This document shows positions 25,899 to 32,744 of a stretch of 32,744 nt of DNA, one piece after another (within the stretch, counting starts at the first letter, position 1; every line of letters begins with the position of its first letter). Position numbers and translations under genes: made by a program. The stretch comes from Gillisia sp. Lineage in GTDB: Bacteria; Bacteroidota; Bacteroidia; Flavobacteriales; Flavobacteriaceae. The notes below the pieces were generated by a model. That model did no database searches. It had not been told where the DNA came from and saw nothing but the letters and a program-made list of their open reading frames with translations. The DNA lies in contig JAGXIL010000086.1 of assembly GCA_024635655.1 (NCBI GenBank), forward strand, positions 1 through 32,744, in the 5' to 3' direction.

Positions 25899-27602
25899 AT
25901 GCAGCTATCTGAACAGGAAATTGTACGCAGAGATAAACTTTCCGCATTAAAAAAACTAGACATTAATCCATTTCCGGGAGCTTTATTCCCGCTTACTCAT
26001 CTTTCTTCGGAAATTAAATCTCAATTTGAAGAAGGAAAAAAAGTAGTTGTTGCAGGTAGATTGATGTCCAGAAGGATCCAGGGAAAGGCTTCTTTTGCTG
26101 AGATCCAGGATTCTGCAGGTAAGATCCAGGTATATTTTAACCGCGATGAGATATGTGCCGGGGAAGATAAAAGCAAATACAATGATGTTTACAAAAAATT
26201 GCTGGACATTGGCGATTTCATTGGAATAGAAGGAGAATTGTTCACCACCCAGGTAGGTGAAAAAACCATTATGGTAAAGGAATTTACGCTGTTGAGTAAA
26301 TCTTTACGCCCACTCCCTCTCCCAAAAACAGATAAAGAAGGAAAAACCTATGATGAATTCAATGATCCTGAGCAAAGATACCGGCAGCGGTATGCAGACC
26401 TGGTGGTAAACCCTAAGGTAAAGGAGATCTTTGTAAAGCGCACAAAGCTGTTTACCGCAATGCGTAACTTCTTTAATGAAAAGGGCTATTTTGAAGTAGA
26501 GACCCCGGTGTTGCAGTCCATTCCCGGTGGTGCTGCGGCAAGGCCATTTATGACGCATCACAACGCGCTGGACATTCCCCTGTATCTTCGGGTGGCTAAT
26601 GAATTATACCTGAAAAGGCTGATCGTAGGCGGATTTGACGGCGTTTATGAATTTTCCAAGAACTTCAGAAATGAAGGAATGGACCGCACCCACAATCCTG
26701 AATTTACCGCTATGGAAATTTATGTAGCCTATAAAGACTACAATTGGATGATGGAGTTTACTGAAAATCTTTTGGAATATTGTGCCCTTCAGGTAAACGG
26801 AACTACTGAAACTACATTTGGATCACACCACGTAGATTTTAAAGCGCCTTATAAGCGGGTGACCATGACCGATGCCATTATAGAATTTACAGGCTTTGAC
26901 ATTACCGGTAAATCTGAAAAAGAACTATTTGAAGCTGCCCGTGATATGGGAGTTGATGTTGACGACACCATGGGAAAAGGGAAACTTATTGATGAAATAT
27001 TCGGAGAGAAATGTGAAGGGAAATTTATACAACCCACTTTTATTACAGATTATCCTAAAGAAATGAGTCCGTTATGTAAAACCCATAGGGAAAACCCTGA
27101 ACTCACCGAACGTTTTGAACTTATGGTTTGCGGAAAAGAAATTGCCAACGCCTATACCGAGCTTAATGACCCACTGGACCAGCGGGATAGATTTGAAGAG
27201 CAGCTGAAATTATCTGAAAAAGGGGATGATGAGGCGATGTTCATAGATCACGATTTTCTACGAGCCCTGGAATACGGTATGCCTCCTGCTTCGGGACTGG
27301 GAATTGGAATGGACAGGCTTATCATGTTCCTTACCAATAAGCAATCTATACAGGAAGTACTTTTCTTCCCTCAAATGAAACCTGAAAAGAAAGGGACTAC
27401 TCCAAAACCTGAAGATTTCATCAAGCTCGGAGTTCCACAGGAGTGGGTAGATACGGTGATGCACGAATTTCACAGTGTTTCAAAATTAAAAGAAAACAAA
27501 CCTACACAGGTACACCAAAAATTAAATGGTATACGAAAGAAGAATAAACTTCCCGTTGCGGCCCTTCAGCTTGAAGAAGTTGAGAATTGGTTTGAGAATT
27601 AG
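25899..27602 (+). CDS. lysS: Lysyl-tRNA synthetase, class II
   Basis: 567 residues. It charges tRNA-Lys with lysine in the cytoplasm. An N-terminal OB-fold anticodon-binding domain (about 45-130) is followed by the class II core: motif 1 around GYFEVETPVLQSIPGGAAARPF, motif 2 FRNEGMDRTHNPEF (from residue 256, with Arg257), and motif 3 GLGIGMDRLIMF (from 466, with Arg473). About 70 residues follow the core (KPEDFIKLGVPQEW... to VENWFEN), a tail I associate with Bacteroidota LysRS and absent from the shorter E. coli enzyme. The start at 25899 (MQLSEQEIVRRDKL) suits the family; the in-frame ATG at 25839 lies inside the promoter. Confidence 0.96.
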   Translation: MQLSEQEIVRRDKLSALKKLDINPFPGALFPLTHLSSEIKSQFEEGKKVVVAGRLMSRRIQGKASFAEIQDSAGKIQVYFNRDEICAGEDKSKYNDVYKKLLDIGDFIGIEGELFTTQVGEKTIMVKEFTLLSKSLRPLPLPKTDKEGKTYDEFNDPEQRYRQRYADLVVNPKVKEIFVKRTKLFTAMRNFFNEKGYFEVETPVLQSIPGGAAARPFMTHHNALDIPLYLRVANELYLKRLIVGGFDGVYEFSKNFRNEGMDRTHNPEFTAMEIYVAYKDYNWMMEFTENLLEYCALQVNGTTETTFGSHHVDFKAPYKRVTMTDAIIEFTGFDITGKSEKELFEAARDMGVDVDDTMGKGKLIDEIFGEKCEGKFIQPTFITDYPKEMSPLCKTHRENPELTERFELMVCGKEIANAYTELNDPLDQRDRFEEQLKLSEKGDDEAMFIDHDFLRALEYGMPPASGLGIGMDRLIMFLTNKQSIQEVLFFPQMKPEKKGTTPKPEDFIKLGVPQEWVDTVMHEFHSVSKLKENKPTQVHQKLNGIRKKNKLPVAALQLEEVENWFEN

Positions 27603-27622
27603 TTCTAAAAATTTATAATATT

Positions 27623-27658
27623 AAAAGCCCTCTTCCGCAATTGAGAAGAGGGCTTTTT
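27623..27658. terminator. Terminator between convergent lysS and the small leftward gene
   Basis: A 13-bp perfect stem (AAAAGCCCTCTTC / GAAGAGGGCTTTT) with a 9-base loop and a T-tract on the plus strand, 20 bases after lysS. The minus strand also ends in a T-run, so it can serve both convergent genes. Confidence 0.88.
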
Positions 27659-27681
27659 CTTTTCTATCTATTCTCCTGCAT

Positions 27682-27921
27682 TTATTTCTTTCCGAACATA
27701 CCTCCAACCTTATCGGCCATTCCGCCAACACCACCGGAAGTATTATCTCCAGCACCTGCAGTACCTTCTTCATCATTTAAATATTTATCTACCTGCCCCG
27801 CAACTCCCGGAGGAAGTTTATCTTTTAAAAAAGAAGCTACAGTGTCAACTGCAGTCCTTGCCTGCTCATCTGATATTTTTGCTTTTTGAGCCACTAAATT
27901 CACGATCTTTTGCATAGTCAT
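27682..27921 (-). CDS. Small helical protein with Gly-rich tail (DUF2267/DUF2780-like)
   Basis: 79 residues, no signal peptide. Residues 3-48 predict helices (IVNLVAQKAKISDEQARTAV and VASFLKDKLPPGVAGQVDKYL), in the style of DUF2267 or DUF2780 proteins, whose motif is a 'PPG' turn between helices. The last 30 residues are rich in Gly, Asp and Ala and end GGMFGKK. Function is unknown for this type. The start could be either ATG at 27921 or the one two codons later. Convergent with lysS, sharing its terminator. Confidence 0.7.
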   Translation of the reverse strand: MTMQKIVNLVAQKAKISDEQARTAVDTVASFLKDKLPPGVAGQVDKYLNDEEGTAGAGDNTSGGVGGMADKVGGMFGKK

Positions 27922-28177
27922 AATTTTTATTGGTGAGCTATTAAATTACAGATTTCAGGAGGATCTTAATAGCACAATGTCGTACTTAACACAAGTTTAC
28001 CAACACTTTTACATCATCATTTTTTCACATTCACAGACTAATCCGGCCCTTTAAAATTCTTTTCTGCCAATAATCACGTAGATAATAAATGCCTATTGCC
28101 GGCAAAGCAGTTAAAGACCTGTGGTTTGAACAAAAGTTAAAAACGATTTTTATTTAACCTTTCTTTAAACCTTTTAA
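27922..28177. other. Intergenic region, nothing recognised
   Basis: Divergent promoter region between the small leftward gene and the metalloprotease gene. No ORF, RNA or strong repeat is seen. Confidence 0.4.
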
Positions 28178-28185
28178 TTATTTTG
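28178..28185 (+). promoter_or_regulatory. -7 box candidate of the metalloprotease gene
   Basis: TTATTTTG differs from TAnnTTTG at one base. TTTA lies about 21 bases upstream. The predicted transcription start near 28192 falls after an in-frame TTG at 28183, supporting the ATG at 28273 as start. Confidence 0.35.
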
Positions 28186-28272
28186 CCGTCTAAAGAACAC
28201 AGGCAAAGATTTTGCTTGCGTATTGTTAGAATATTCATACTTCACTCAATTATAATCAATAAAAAAAGTTTC

Positions 28273-30762
28273 ATGACTAAACATTTTTCGAACAAGCTCC
28301 TTATTGTGGCCTTGTCTTTTTCTGTTTCAGGTTGTGCCGTTTTTCAGTCGAAAGATAACGGACAGGCAACAGCTTCAGAAGAACCGGCAGCCAAGGAAAA
28401 AAATGGGCTTAAACCCTACAAGAAAGTAATCACCAATGAGGCAAAATCTGATGCAGGTCTTTTCGCAGTACATAAAGTTGGTGATAATTACTTCTACGAG
28501 ATCCCCGACAGTCTTTTAACCCGCGAAATGCTAACCGTTACACGCATATCAAAAACAGCCACCGGAATAGGTTTTGGTGGTGGAAAGCAAAATACCGAAG
28601 TGCACAAATGGGAAAGAAAGAACAATAATATCTTATTGCGCACGGTTTCTCACGAGATCTATGCAGCCGATTCCCTGCCTATTCATGAGGCAGTTGTAAA
28701 TTCAAATTTTGAACCAATTGTAGGTTCATTTGCTATTAAAGCGATCAGAAAAGATTCTACGTCAACAAATTATGTTATCGATGTTACAGATCTTTATACT
28801 AAAGATGTGCAAACTTTGGGATTGCCAGATCGTTCAAGAAAACAATACAAGGTTTCAAGGCTTGATGACAGCAGATCCTACATAGACACTATTCGAAGTT
28901 ACCCGGAAAATATCGAGATACGTCACGTTAAAACCTACAATGCAGGAAATCCTCCTTCCAATGCAAGTACAGGTTCGATTTCCCTTGAATTCAGTAATTC
29001 TATGATCCTGCTTCCCGAGGTTCCTATGGAACGTCGTTACTTTGATGAAAGAGTAGGTTGGTTTGCAAGAGGACAAACAGATTATGGTTTAAAAAATCAG
29101 GAATCAAAAACCGTTAGATATCTTGACCGTTGGAGACTGGAAGTTAAAGATGAAGATATCGAGAAATTTGAAAGAGGAGAACTGGTTGAACCTAAAAAAC
29201 AAATTGTTTATTACATAGACAGAGCAACCCCGGAACAATGGATCCCCTATATTAAACAAGGAATTGAAGACTGGCAGGTAGCATTTGAAGCTGCCGGTTT
29301 CAAAAACGCAATTATTGCAAAAGATCCTCCAACAAAAGAGGAAGACCCGGACTGGAGTCCTGAAGATGTGCGTTACTCTGTAGTGCGTTACCTGGCTTCT
29401 CCTATCCCTAATGCAAACGGACCTCACGTAAGTGACCCACGTTCCGGAGAGATCCTGGAATCTGATATCAACTGGTATCATAACGTAATGACCCTGTTGA
29501 GAAACTGGTACTTCGTACAAACTGCAGCCATCAATGAAGATGCACGTGGGGTACAGTTCAAAGACGAAGTAATGGGAAGATTGATCCGTTTTGTATCCTC
29601 CCATGAGGTAGGACATACTATTGGTCTGCCACATAACATGGGTAGTAGTGTTGCTTATCCGGTTGAAAAATTAAGAGATCCGGAATTCACTAAAGAATTT
29701 GGAACAGCTCCTTCAATTATGGATTATGCCCGTTTCAATTATATCGCTCAACCGGGGGATGGAGATGTTGCAATGATGCCTGAAATTGGGATCTATGACA
29801 AATACTCTGTTTCATGGGGTTACAGACCAATCCTTGATAAAAAAGGAAAAGAAGAAAAGGAAATCCTTGACCAGTGGATTTTGGAACACGCAGGTGATCC
29901 TATGTACCGTTTCGGAAGACAACAAGGGGGTGTAATTGATCCAAGTTCTCAAACTGAAGACCTGGGAGACGATGCCGTTCTTGCCAGCCAGTATGGTATT
30001 GCAAACCTGAAGCGCATAGTTCCTAACCTGATCGAATGGACTGCTGAAGATGGTAAGAATTACGACGATCTGGAAACTATGTATGGGCAGGTACTTGGAC
30101 AGTACAACAGATATATGGGACATGTTACCGCTAATATTGGTGGTGTATATGAAAATTATAAAACCTACGACCAGGAAGGTGCTGTATATTCTCACGTAGA
30201 TACTGAGACTCAGAAAAATGCAATGAACTTTTTACAGGCAGAACTTTTCGAAACTCCGGAGTGGCTAATAGACCAGAACATTTTCAATAAAGTTGAATTT
30301 GACGGTAATATGGAAAGAGTACGTAATTTTCAGGAAAGAACACTTTCTAATATCCTTGACTTCGGAAGAATGGCAAGACTTATGGAAAACAGTGAAATTA
30401 ACGGAAATGAAGCTTATTCTTTGATGAACATGATGACCGATGTACGCACCGGGATCTGGAGTGAATTAAATCGTGGTGGAACTATAGATGCATACAGAAG
30501 AAATCTACAACGTGCTTACCTTTCAAGAATGGAACATTTAATGACCCAGGAACAACCAGCCGCTCGCGGATGGGGATCTGCCGGTTCAAGAATAGATGTT
30601 GCGCAAAGTGATATACGGCCGGTTGTGAGAGGAGAATTAACCACCTTACAACGCAGTATAAGAAATGCTGTAAACAGAAGCAATGATGATTTGACCAGGT
30701 ATCATTTACAGGATGCACTTAAACGAATTGAATTGATCTTAGATCCTATCGCAAAAGGATAA
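28273..30762 (+). CDS. Lipoprotein zinc metalloprotease (DUF5117/DUF5118/DUF4953 type)
   Basis: 829 residues with a lipoprotein signal (VSGC, lipid cysteine 21). After an N-terminal region with two beta-rich parts (KVGDNYFYEIPDSLL; LLRTVSHEIYAADSLP), the catalytic part holds HEVGHTIGLPHN from His444, the metzincin-like zinc motif HExxHxxGxxH, followed by APSIMDY, which resembles a Met-turn. These features and the length match the Bacteroidota 'zinc-dependent metalloprotease' family with DUF5117 and DUF5118 (recall). It is probably an envelope-anchored peptidase; its substrate is unknown. A longer ORF beginning at a TTG (28183) would overlap the predicted promoter, so I start at the ATG that opens the signal peptide. 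Single gene with its own terminator. Confidence 0.88.
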   Translation: MTKHFSNKLLIVALSFSVSGCAVFQSKDNGQATASEEPAAKEKNGLKPYKKVITNEAKSDAGLFAVHKVGDNYFYEIPDSLLTREMLTVTRISKTATGIGFGGGKQNTEVHKWERKNNNILLRTVSHEIYAADSLPIHEAVVNSNFEPIVGSFAIKAIRKDSTSTNYVIDVTDLYTKDVQTLGLPDRSRKQYKVSRLDDSRSYIDTIRSYPENIEIRHVKTYNAGNPPSNASTGSISLEFSNSMILLPEVPMERRYFDERVGWFARGQTDYGLKNQESKTVRYLDRWRLEVKDEDIEKFERGELVEPKKQIVYYIDRATPEQWIPYIKQGIEDWQVAFEAAGFKNAIIAKDPPTKEEDPDWSPEDVRYSVVRYLASPIPNANGPHVSDPRSGEILESDINWYHNVMTLLRNWYFVQTAAINEDARGVQFKDEVMGRLIRFVSSHEVGHTIGLPHNMGSSVAYPVEKLRDPEFTKEFGTAPSIMDYARFNYIAQPGDGDVAMMPEIGIYDKYSVSWGYRPILDKKGKEEKEILDQWILEHAGDPMYRFGRQQGGVIDPSSQTEDLGDDAVLASQYGIANLKRIVPNLIEWTAEDGKNYDDLETMYGQVLGQYNRYMGHVTANIGGVYENYKTYDQEGAVYSHVDTETQKNAMNFLQAELFETPEWLIDQNIFNKVEFDGNMERVRNFQERTLSNILDFGRMARLMENSEINGNEAYSLMNMMTDVRTGIWSELNRGGTIDAYRRNLQRAYLSRMEHLMTQEQPAARGWGSAGSRIDVAQSDIRPVVRGELTTLQRSIRNAVNRSNDDLTRYHLQDALKRIELILDPIAKG

Positions 30763-30787
30763 TAAAGTTAAATTCTGATTACGCTTA

Positions 30788-30821
30788 AAAACCTATCGCC
30801 CCTACGCGGTAGGTTTTTTTT
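30788..30821 (+). terminator. Terminator of the metalloprotease gene
   Basis: A 12-bp stem with one G-T pair (AAAACCTATCGC / GCGGTAGGTTTT), a 6-base loop and a long T-tract, 26 bases after the stop. Confidence 0.88.
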
Positions 30822-30981
30822 GTTTTCTTTTTTAATATGTAAAACATTGACTATTAACGCATTTTCACATAAAACTACCTCAGCAATCCTTATGTTTTGA
30901 CGGTATTAAGAAAGTAGTTAAATATCCAATAAATGTTGATGCTACCGGTCTTAAAATTTTTTTCGCAGAAGATATTTTCCT

Positions 30982-30989
30982 GAATTTTG
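30982..30989 (+). promoter_or_regulatory. -7 box candidate of the EF-hand lipoprotein gene
   Basis: GAATTTTG differs from TAnnTTTG at one base; a T-rich TTTC lies about 17 bases upstream. It would give a leader of about 25 bases. Confidence 0.3.
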
Positions 30990-31021
30990 CCTAAATAATT
31001 TATTAACCTAAAAAGATAAAC

Positions 31022-31990
31022 ATGAACAGTATGAACAGTTTAAGTGAAAATTATTCAAAGTACCTTATGTATTTTGTATTGACGCTTTTTGCAGTTGGAT
31101 TCACCGGCTGTAGTAATGATGATGATGTGGATGATCTTATTATTGTGGACCCTACAGGCTCAATAGTAGTGCAGGACAATCAAACAATTTCCGATGACCA
31201 AATTACTATTGAAAACGTAACAGTAGGTCAGGATAGCTGGGTAGTAGCCGTTATGGCCGGAGATGAAGATACCAATAATTTTATTACTGAGCCGGTAATG
31301 GTGGAAGAGGGATCTAATTCTGACGTGGAGCTAGACATTAATGACGACGTGAATTTTACCGGAGGGGAAACCGGAGATCAAATTACCATAAAGCTTTATG
31401 CCGACGATGAGATATTAGGTACTCCGGGTATATGGGATCCTTCTGATGATCCAATTAGAGATGAAAATGACTTATTGGTGACTGAGACTATTACCGTATT
31501 TGTAGATGATGATGATACAGACGGGCAGGCATTTAGCGATTTTGATACAAATCAAGATGGATTCCTTGATGCAGATGAGATTGGTGATACATACCAAAAT
31601 GATTTTACCACCTGGGATGTAGATGCTGATGGGGGTCTAAACGAGGAAGAGTTCTCTAACACTACCTTTGCAAATACTGATGTGGACGATGATGATTTCA
31701 TCGATGAAGATGAGTGGGACCAGGGATTTTCAAGTATGTATGGTAATTATGTAGATGATACTGACTTTGCCACTTTTGATACAGATGCTGATGGTGGCCT
31801 AAGTGCAGAGGAATGGAATGCAGGATTTGCAGATACTGAGTGGTTTACCACTTACGACGCCGATGCTGATACTTCCGTAACAGAAACCGAGTGGAATACC
31901 GGACTATATACCGACTGGGATGTGAATAATGACGGGGTTATCGATGAAAATGAATATAATGCTTTCAGAGTTTATACCGATAATTGGTAG
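31022..31990 (+). CDS. Acidic lipoprotein with six EF-hand calcium-binding loops
   Basis: 322 residues with a lipoprotein signal (FTGC, lipid cysteine 30) followed by an acidic linker SNDDDVDD. Residues 45-165 form a beta-rich domain (SIVVQDNQTISDDQITIENVTV; DQITIKLYADDE) resembling DUF7282 of haloarchaea and some bacteria. From 175 on there are six 12-residue EF-hand loops beginning at D175, D199, D220, D253, D279 and D300, each with acidic residues at 1, 3 and 5 and Glu at 12. Loop 5 (DADADTSVTETE) and loop 3 (DVDDDDFIDEDE) lack the position-6 glycine. Several are followed by Trp. The protein should bind calcium on the periplasmic side or cell surface; partner and role are unknown. Single gene with its own terminator. 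Confidence 0.85.
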   Translation: MNSMNSLSENYSKYLMYFVLTLFAVGFTGCSNDDDVDDLIIVDPTGSIVVQDNQTISDDQITIENVTVGQDSWVVAVMAGDEDTNNFITEPVMVEEGSNSDVELDINDDVNFTGGETGDQITIKLYADDEILGTPGIWDPSDDPIRDENDLLVTETITVFVDDDDTDGQAFSDFDTNQDGFLDADEIGDTYQNDFTTWDVDADGGLNEEEFSNTTFANTDVDDDDFIDEDEWDQGFSSMYGNYVDDTDFATFDTDADGGLSAEEWNAGFADTEWFTTYDADADTSVTETEWNTGLYTDWDVNNDGVIDENEYNAFRVYTDNW

Positions 31991-32404
31991 AAAACCAGAA
32001 AAATAAGTTTAATAGGAAGGTCCGGGAAGTTTCTGAACTTTCCGGGCTTTTCTTTTTTTGCACTATCAGAAGTTAATACCGCAATAGAAACATTAGGAAT
32101 GTGGCTATCTAAAGCGCAGAAATTGAATTGGTGAAAAGAAAACCTGGCAGGGATGGTAGTAGATAAAAGTTGAATTAATTTTCATTCCGAATAACAACAA
32201 CTACTCAGAATTTTCAATTATTTTTTACAAGTTCATTAAACCTTTTGCATATTTATTGGTCTTATTACCAGTCACTGTAATACAACGTTTTTCGTTTTGT
32301 TCTTTCATTAAATTTTTTTATCCTCTTTTGATCTACACGAAATGAGAAGTTTCAAAGTTTAAAAGAAAAGTTTGTACCCCTGTTTTTTTAGTTTGTTTGA
32401 TTGA
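31991..32404. other. Intergenic region, no gene seen
   Basis: Apart from the terminator at its left end, this 400-base stretch between convergent genes has only short frames and AT-rich sequence. Confidence 0.4.
32022..32058 (+). terminator. Terminator of the EF-hand lipoprotein gene
   Basis: The stem CCGGGAAGTT / AACTTTCCGG (one G-T pair) with a 4-base loop is followed by a T-rich tail, about 30 bases past the stop. Confidence 0.8.
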
Positions 32405-32430
32405 AAAACACCTCTTCGGAGGTGTTTTTT
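32405..32430 (-). terminator. Terminator of the copper-ATPase gene
   Basis: A 10-bp stem (AAAACACCTC / GAGGTGTTTT) closed by a TTCG tetraloop, with T-runs on both strands, 25 bases past the ATPase stop. No rightward gene near it needs it, so its main role should be leftward. Confidence 0.82.
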
Positions 32431-32455
32431 GATTTGTGTTTTTTCTAAACTAATT

Positions 32456-32744
32456 TTAAATTTTAGCACCTCTTAATCTTAGCGCATTTGCTATTACTGA
32501 AACTGAGCTTAAACTCATTGCTAATGCCGCGATCATTGGAGATAACAACATTCCGAAAAACGGATACAGCAATCCGGCAGCAATAGGTATTCCCAGAGTA
32601 TTATAGATTAAAGCAAAAAACAGGTTTTGTTTTATGTTCTTCATTACTTTTTGACTCAGGATCTTTGCCTTGGCTATACCTTTGAGATCTCCTTTAACCA
32701 AAGTAATACCCGCACTTTCTATTGCTACATCTGTTCCCGTACCC
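32456..32744 (-). CDS. copA: P1B-type copper-transporting ATPase, C-terminal end (cut by window edge)
   Basis: The last 95 residues of a heavy-metal P-type ATPase; the start lies beyond position 32744. It begins in the conserved hinge [20 protein letters not shown], continues through the segment with [14 protein letters not shown] and [11 protein letters not shown], and ends in [20 protein letters not shown]. Asn and Tyr in the NxxxxxxYN segment and Met and two Ser in MxxSS of the last membrane helix are the copper(I) signature of CopA-type pumps. It moves Cu(I) out of the cytoplasm. The phosphorylation and N-terminal metal-binding domains are not in view, so the exact subtype is inferred. 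Confidence 0.88.
   Translation of the reverse strand, partial: GTGTDVAIESAGITLVKGDLKGIAKAKILSQKVMKNIKQNLFFALIYNTLGIPIAAGLLYPFFGMLLSPMIAALAMSLSSVSVIANALRLRGAKI

Noticed and set aside
28183-28272. TTG-started extension of the metalloprotease
   Set aside because: It lies at the predicted promoter and masks a good lipoprotein signal peptide that begins at the ATG 28273.
29104-29634. 176-codon open frame opposite the metalloprotease gene
   Set aside because: It is a shadow of the real gene: it covers the zinc motif region on the other strand and has no signal, promoter or family features.

Overview
The window looks like chromosomal DNA of a member of the Flavobacteriaceae (Bacteroidota). The signs are three SusC/SusD outer-membrane uptake pairs, many lipoproteins with a cysteine-ended signal, promoters of the Bacteroidota type (TTTG near -33, TAnnTTTG near -7), few Shine-Dalgarno sequences, AT-rich intergenic DNA, and housekeeping proteins (LysRS with a C-terminal extension, LipB, RNase HII) of flavobacterial type. 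The genus is not assigned. I see no tRNA, rRNA, CRISPR array, phage or insertion sequence inside the window.

Layout: positions 1-575 hold no gene but carry three tandem leftward promoters whose product lies beyond the left edge. Next come a leftward porin-like beta-barrel gene (576-2477) and a rightward small secreted protein (2939-3595) with its terminator. A possible decayed gene at 3624-4110 follows. Leftward operon 1 (9650 to 4284) encodes SusC, SusD and a third surface lipoprotein. A paralogue of the small secreted protein sits on its other side (10617-11294). Leftward operon 2 (16221 to 11779) is a bare SusC/SusD pair. A rightward pair, rnhB and a DUF3352-like lipoprotein, occupies 16669-19778. 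Leftward operon 3 (24436 to 20069) is again a bare SusC/SusD pair. Then come lipB and a 52-residue YqaE/Pmp3-type membrane protein (both leftward), lysS (rightward), a small leftward helical protein, a rightward lipoprotein zinc metalloprotease, a rightward lipoprotein with six EF-hand loops, and the leftward C-terminal end of a copper-type P1B ATPase cut by the right edge.

How it works together: each SusC is a TonB-dependent barrel closed by its SusD lid lipoprotein, so the region encodes three separate uptake systems for oligomeric nutrients. None has a glycoside hydrolase, polysaccharide lyase, sulfatase, sigma/anti-sigma pair or hybrid two-component sensor beside it, so substrates cannot be read from context. 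The most notable non-coding signal is an identical 12-base element (GGCTAATTCAAA) placed 11-12 bases before the start codon of all three susC genes. Operons 1 and 2 also share a promoter block, and operons 1 and 3 end in nearly the same terminator hairpin with a compensatory base-pair change. I did not find a convincing new multi-gene defence or biosynthetic system. The candidates for undescribed biology are the susC leader element, the paired small secreted proteins around operon 1, and the six-EF-hand lipoprotein.
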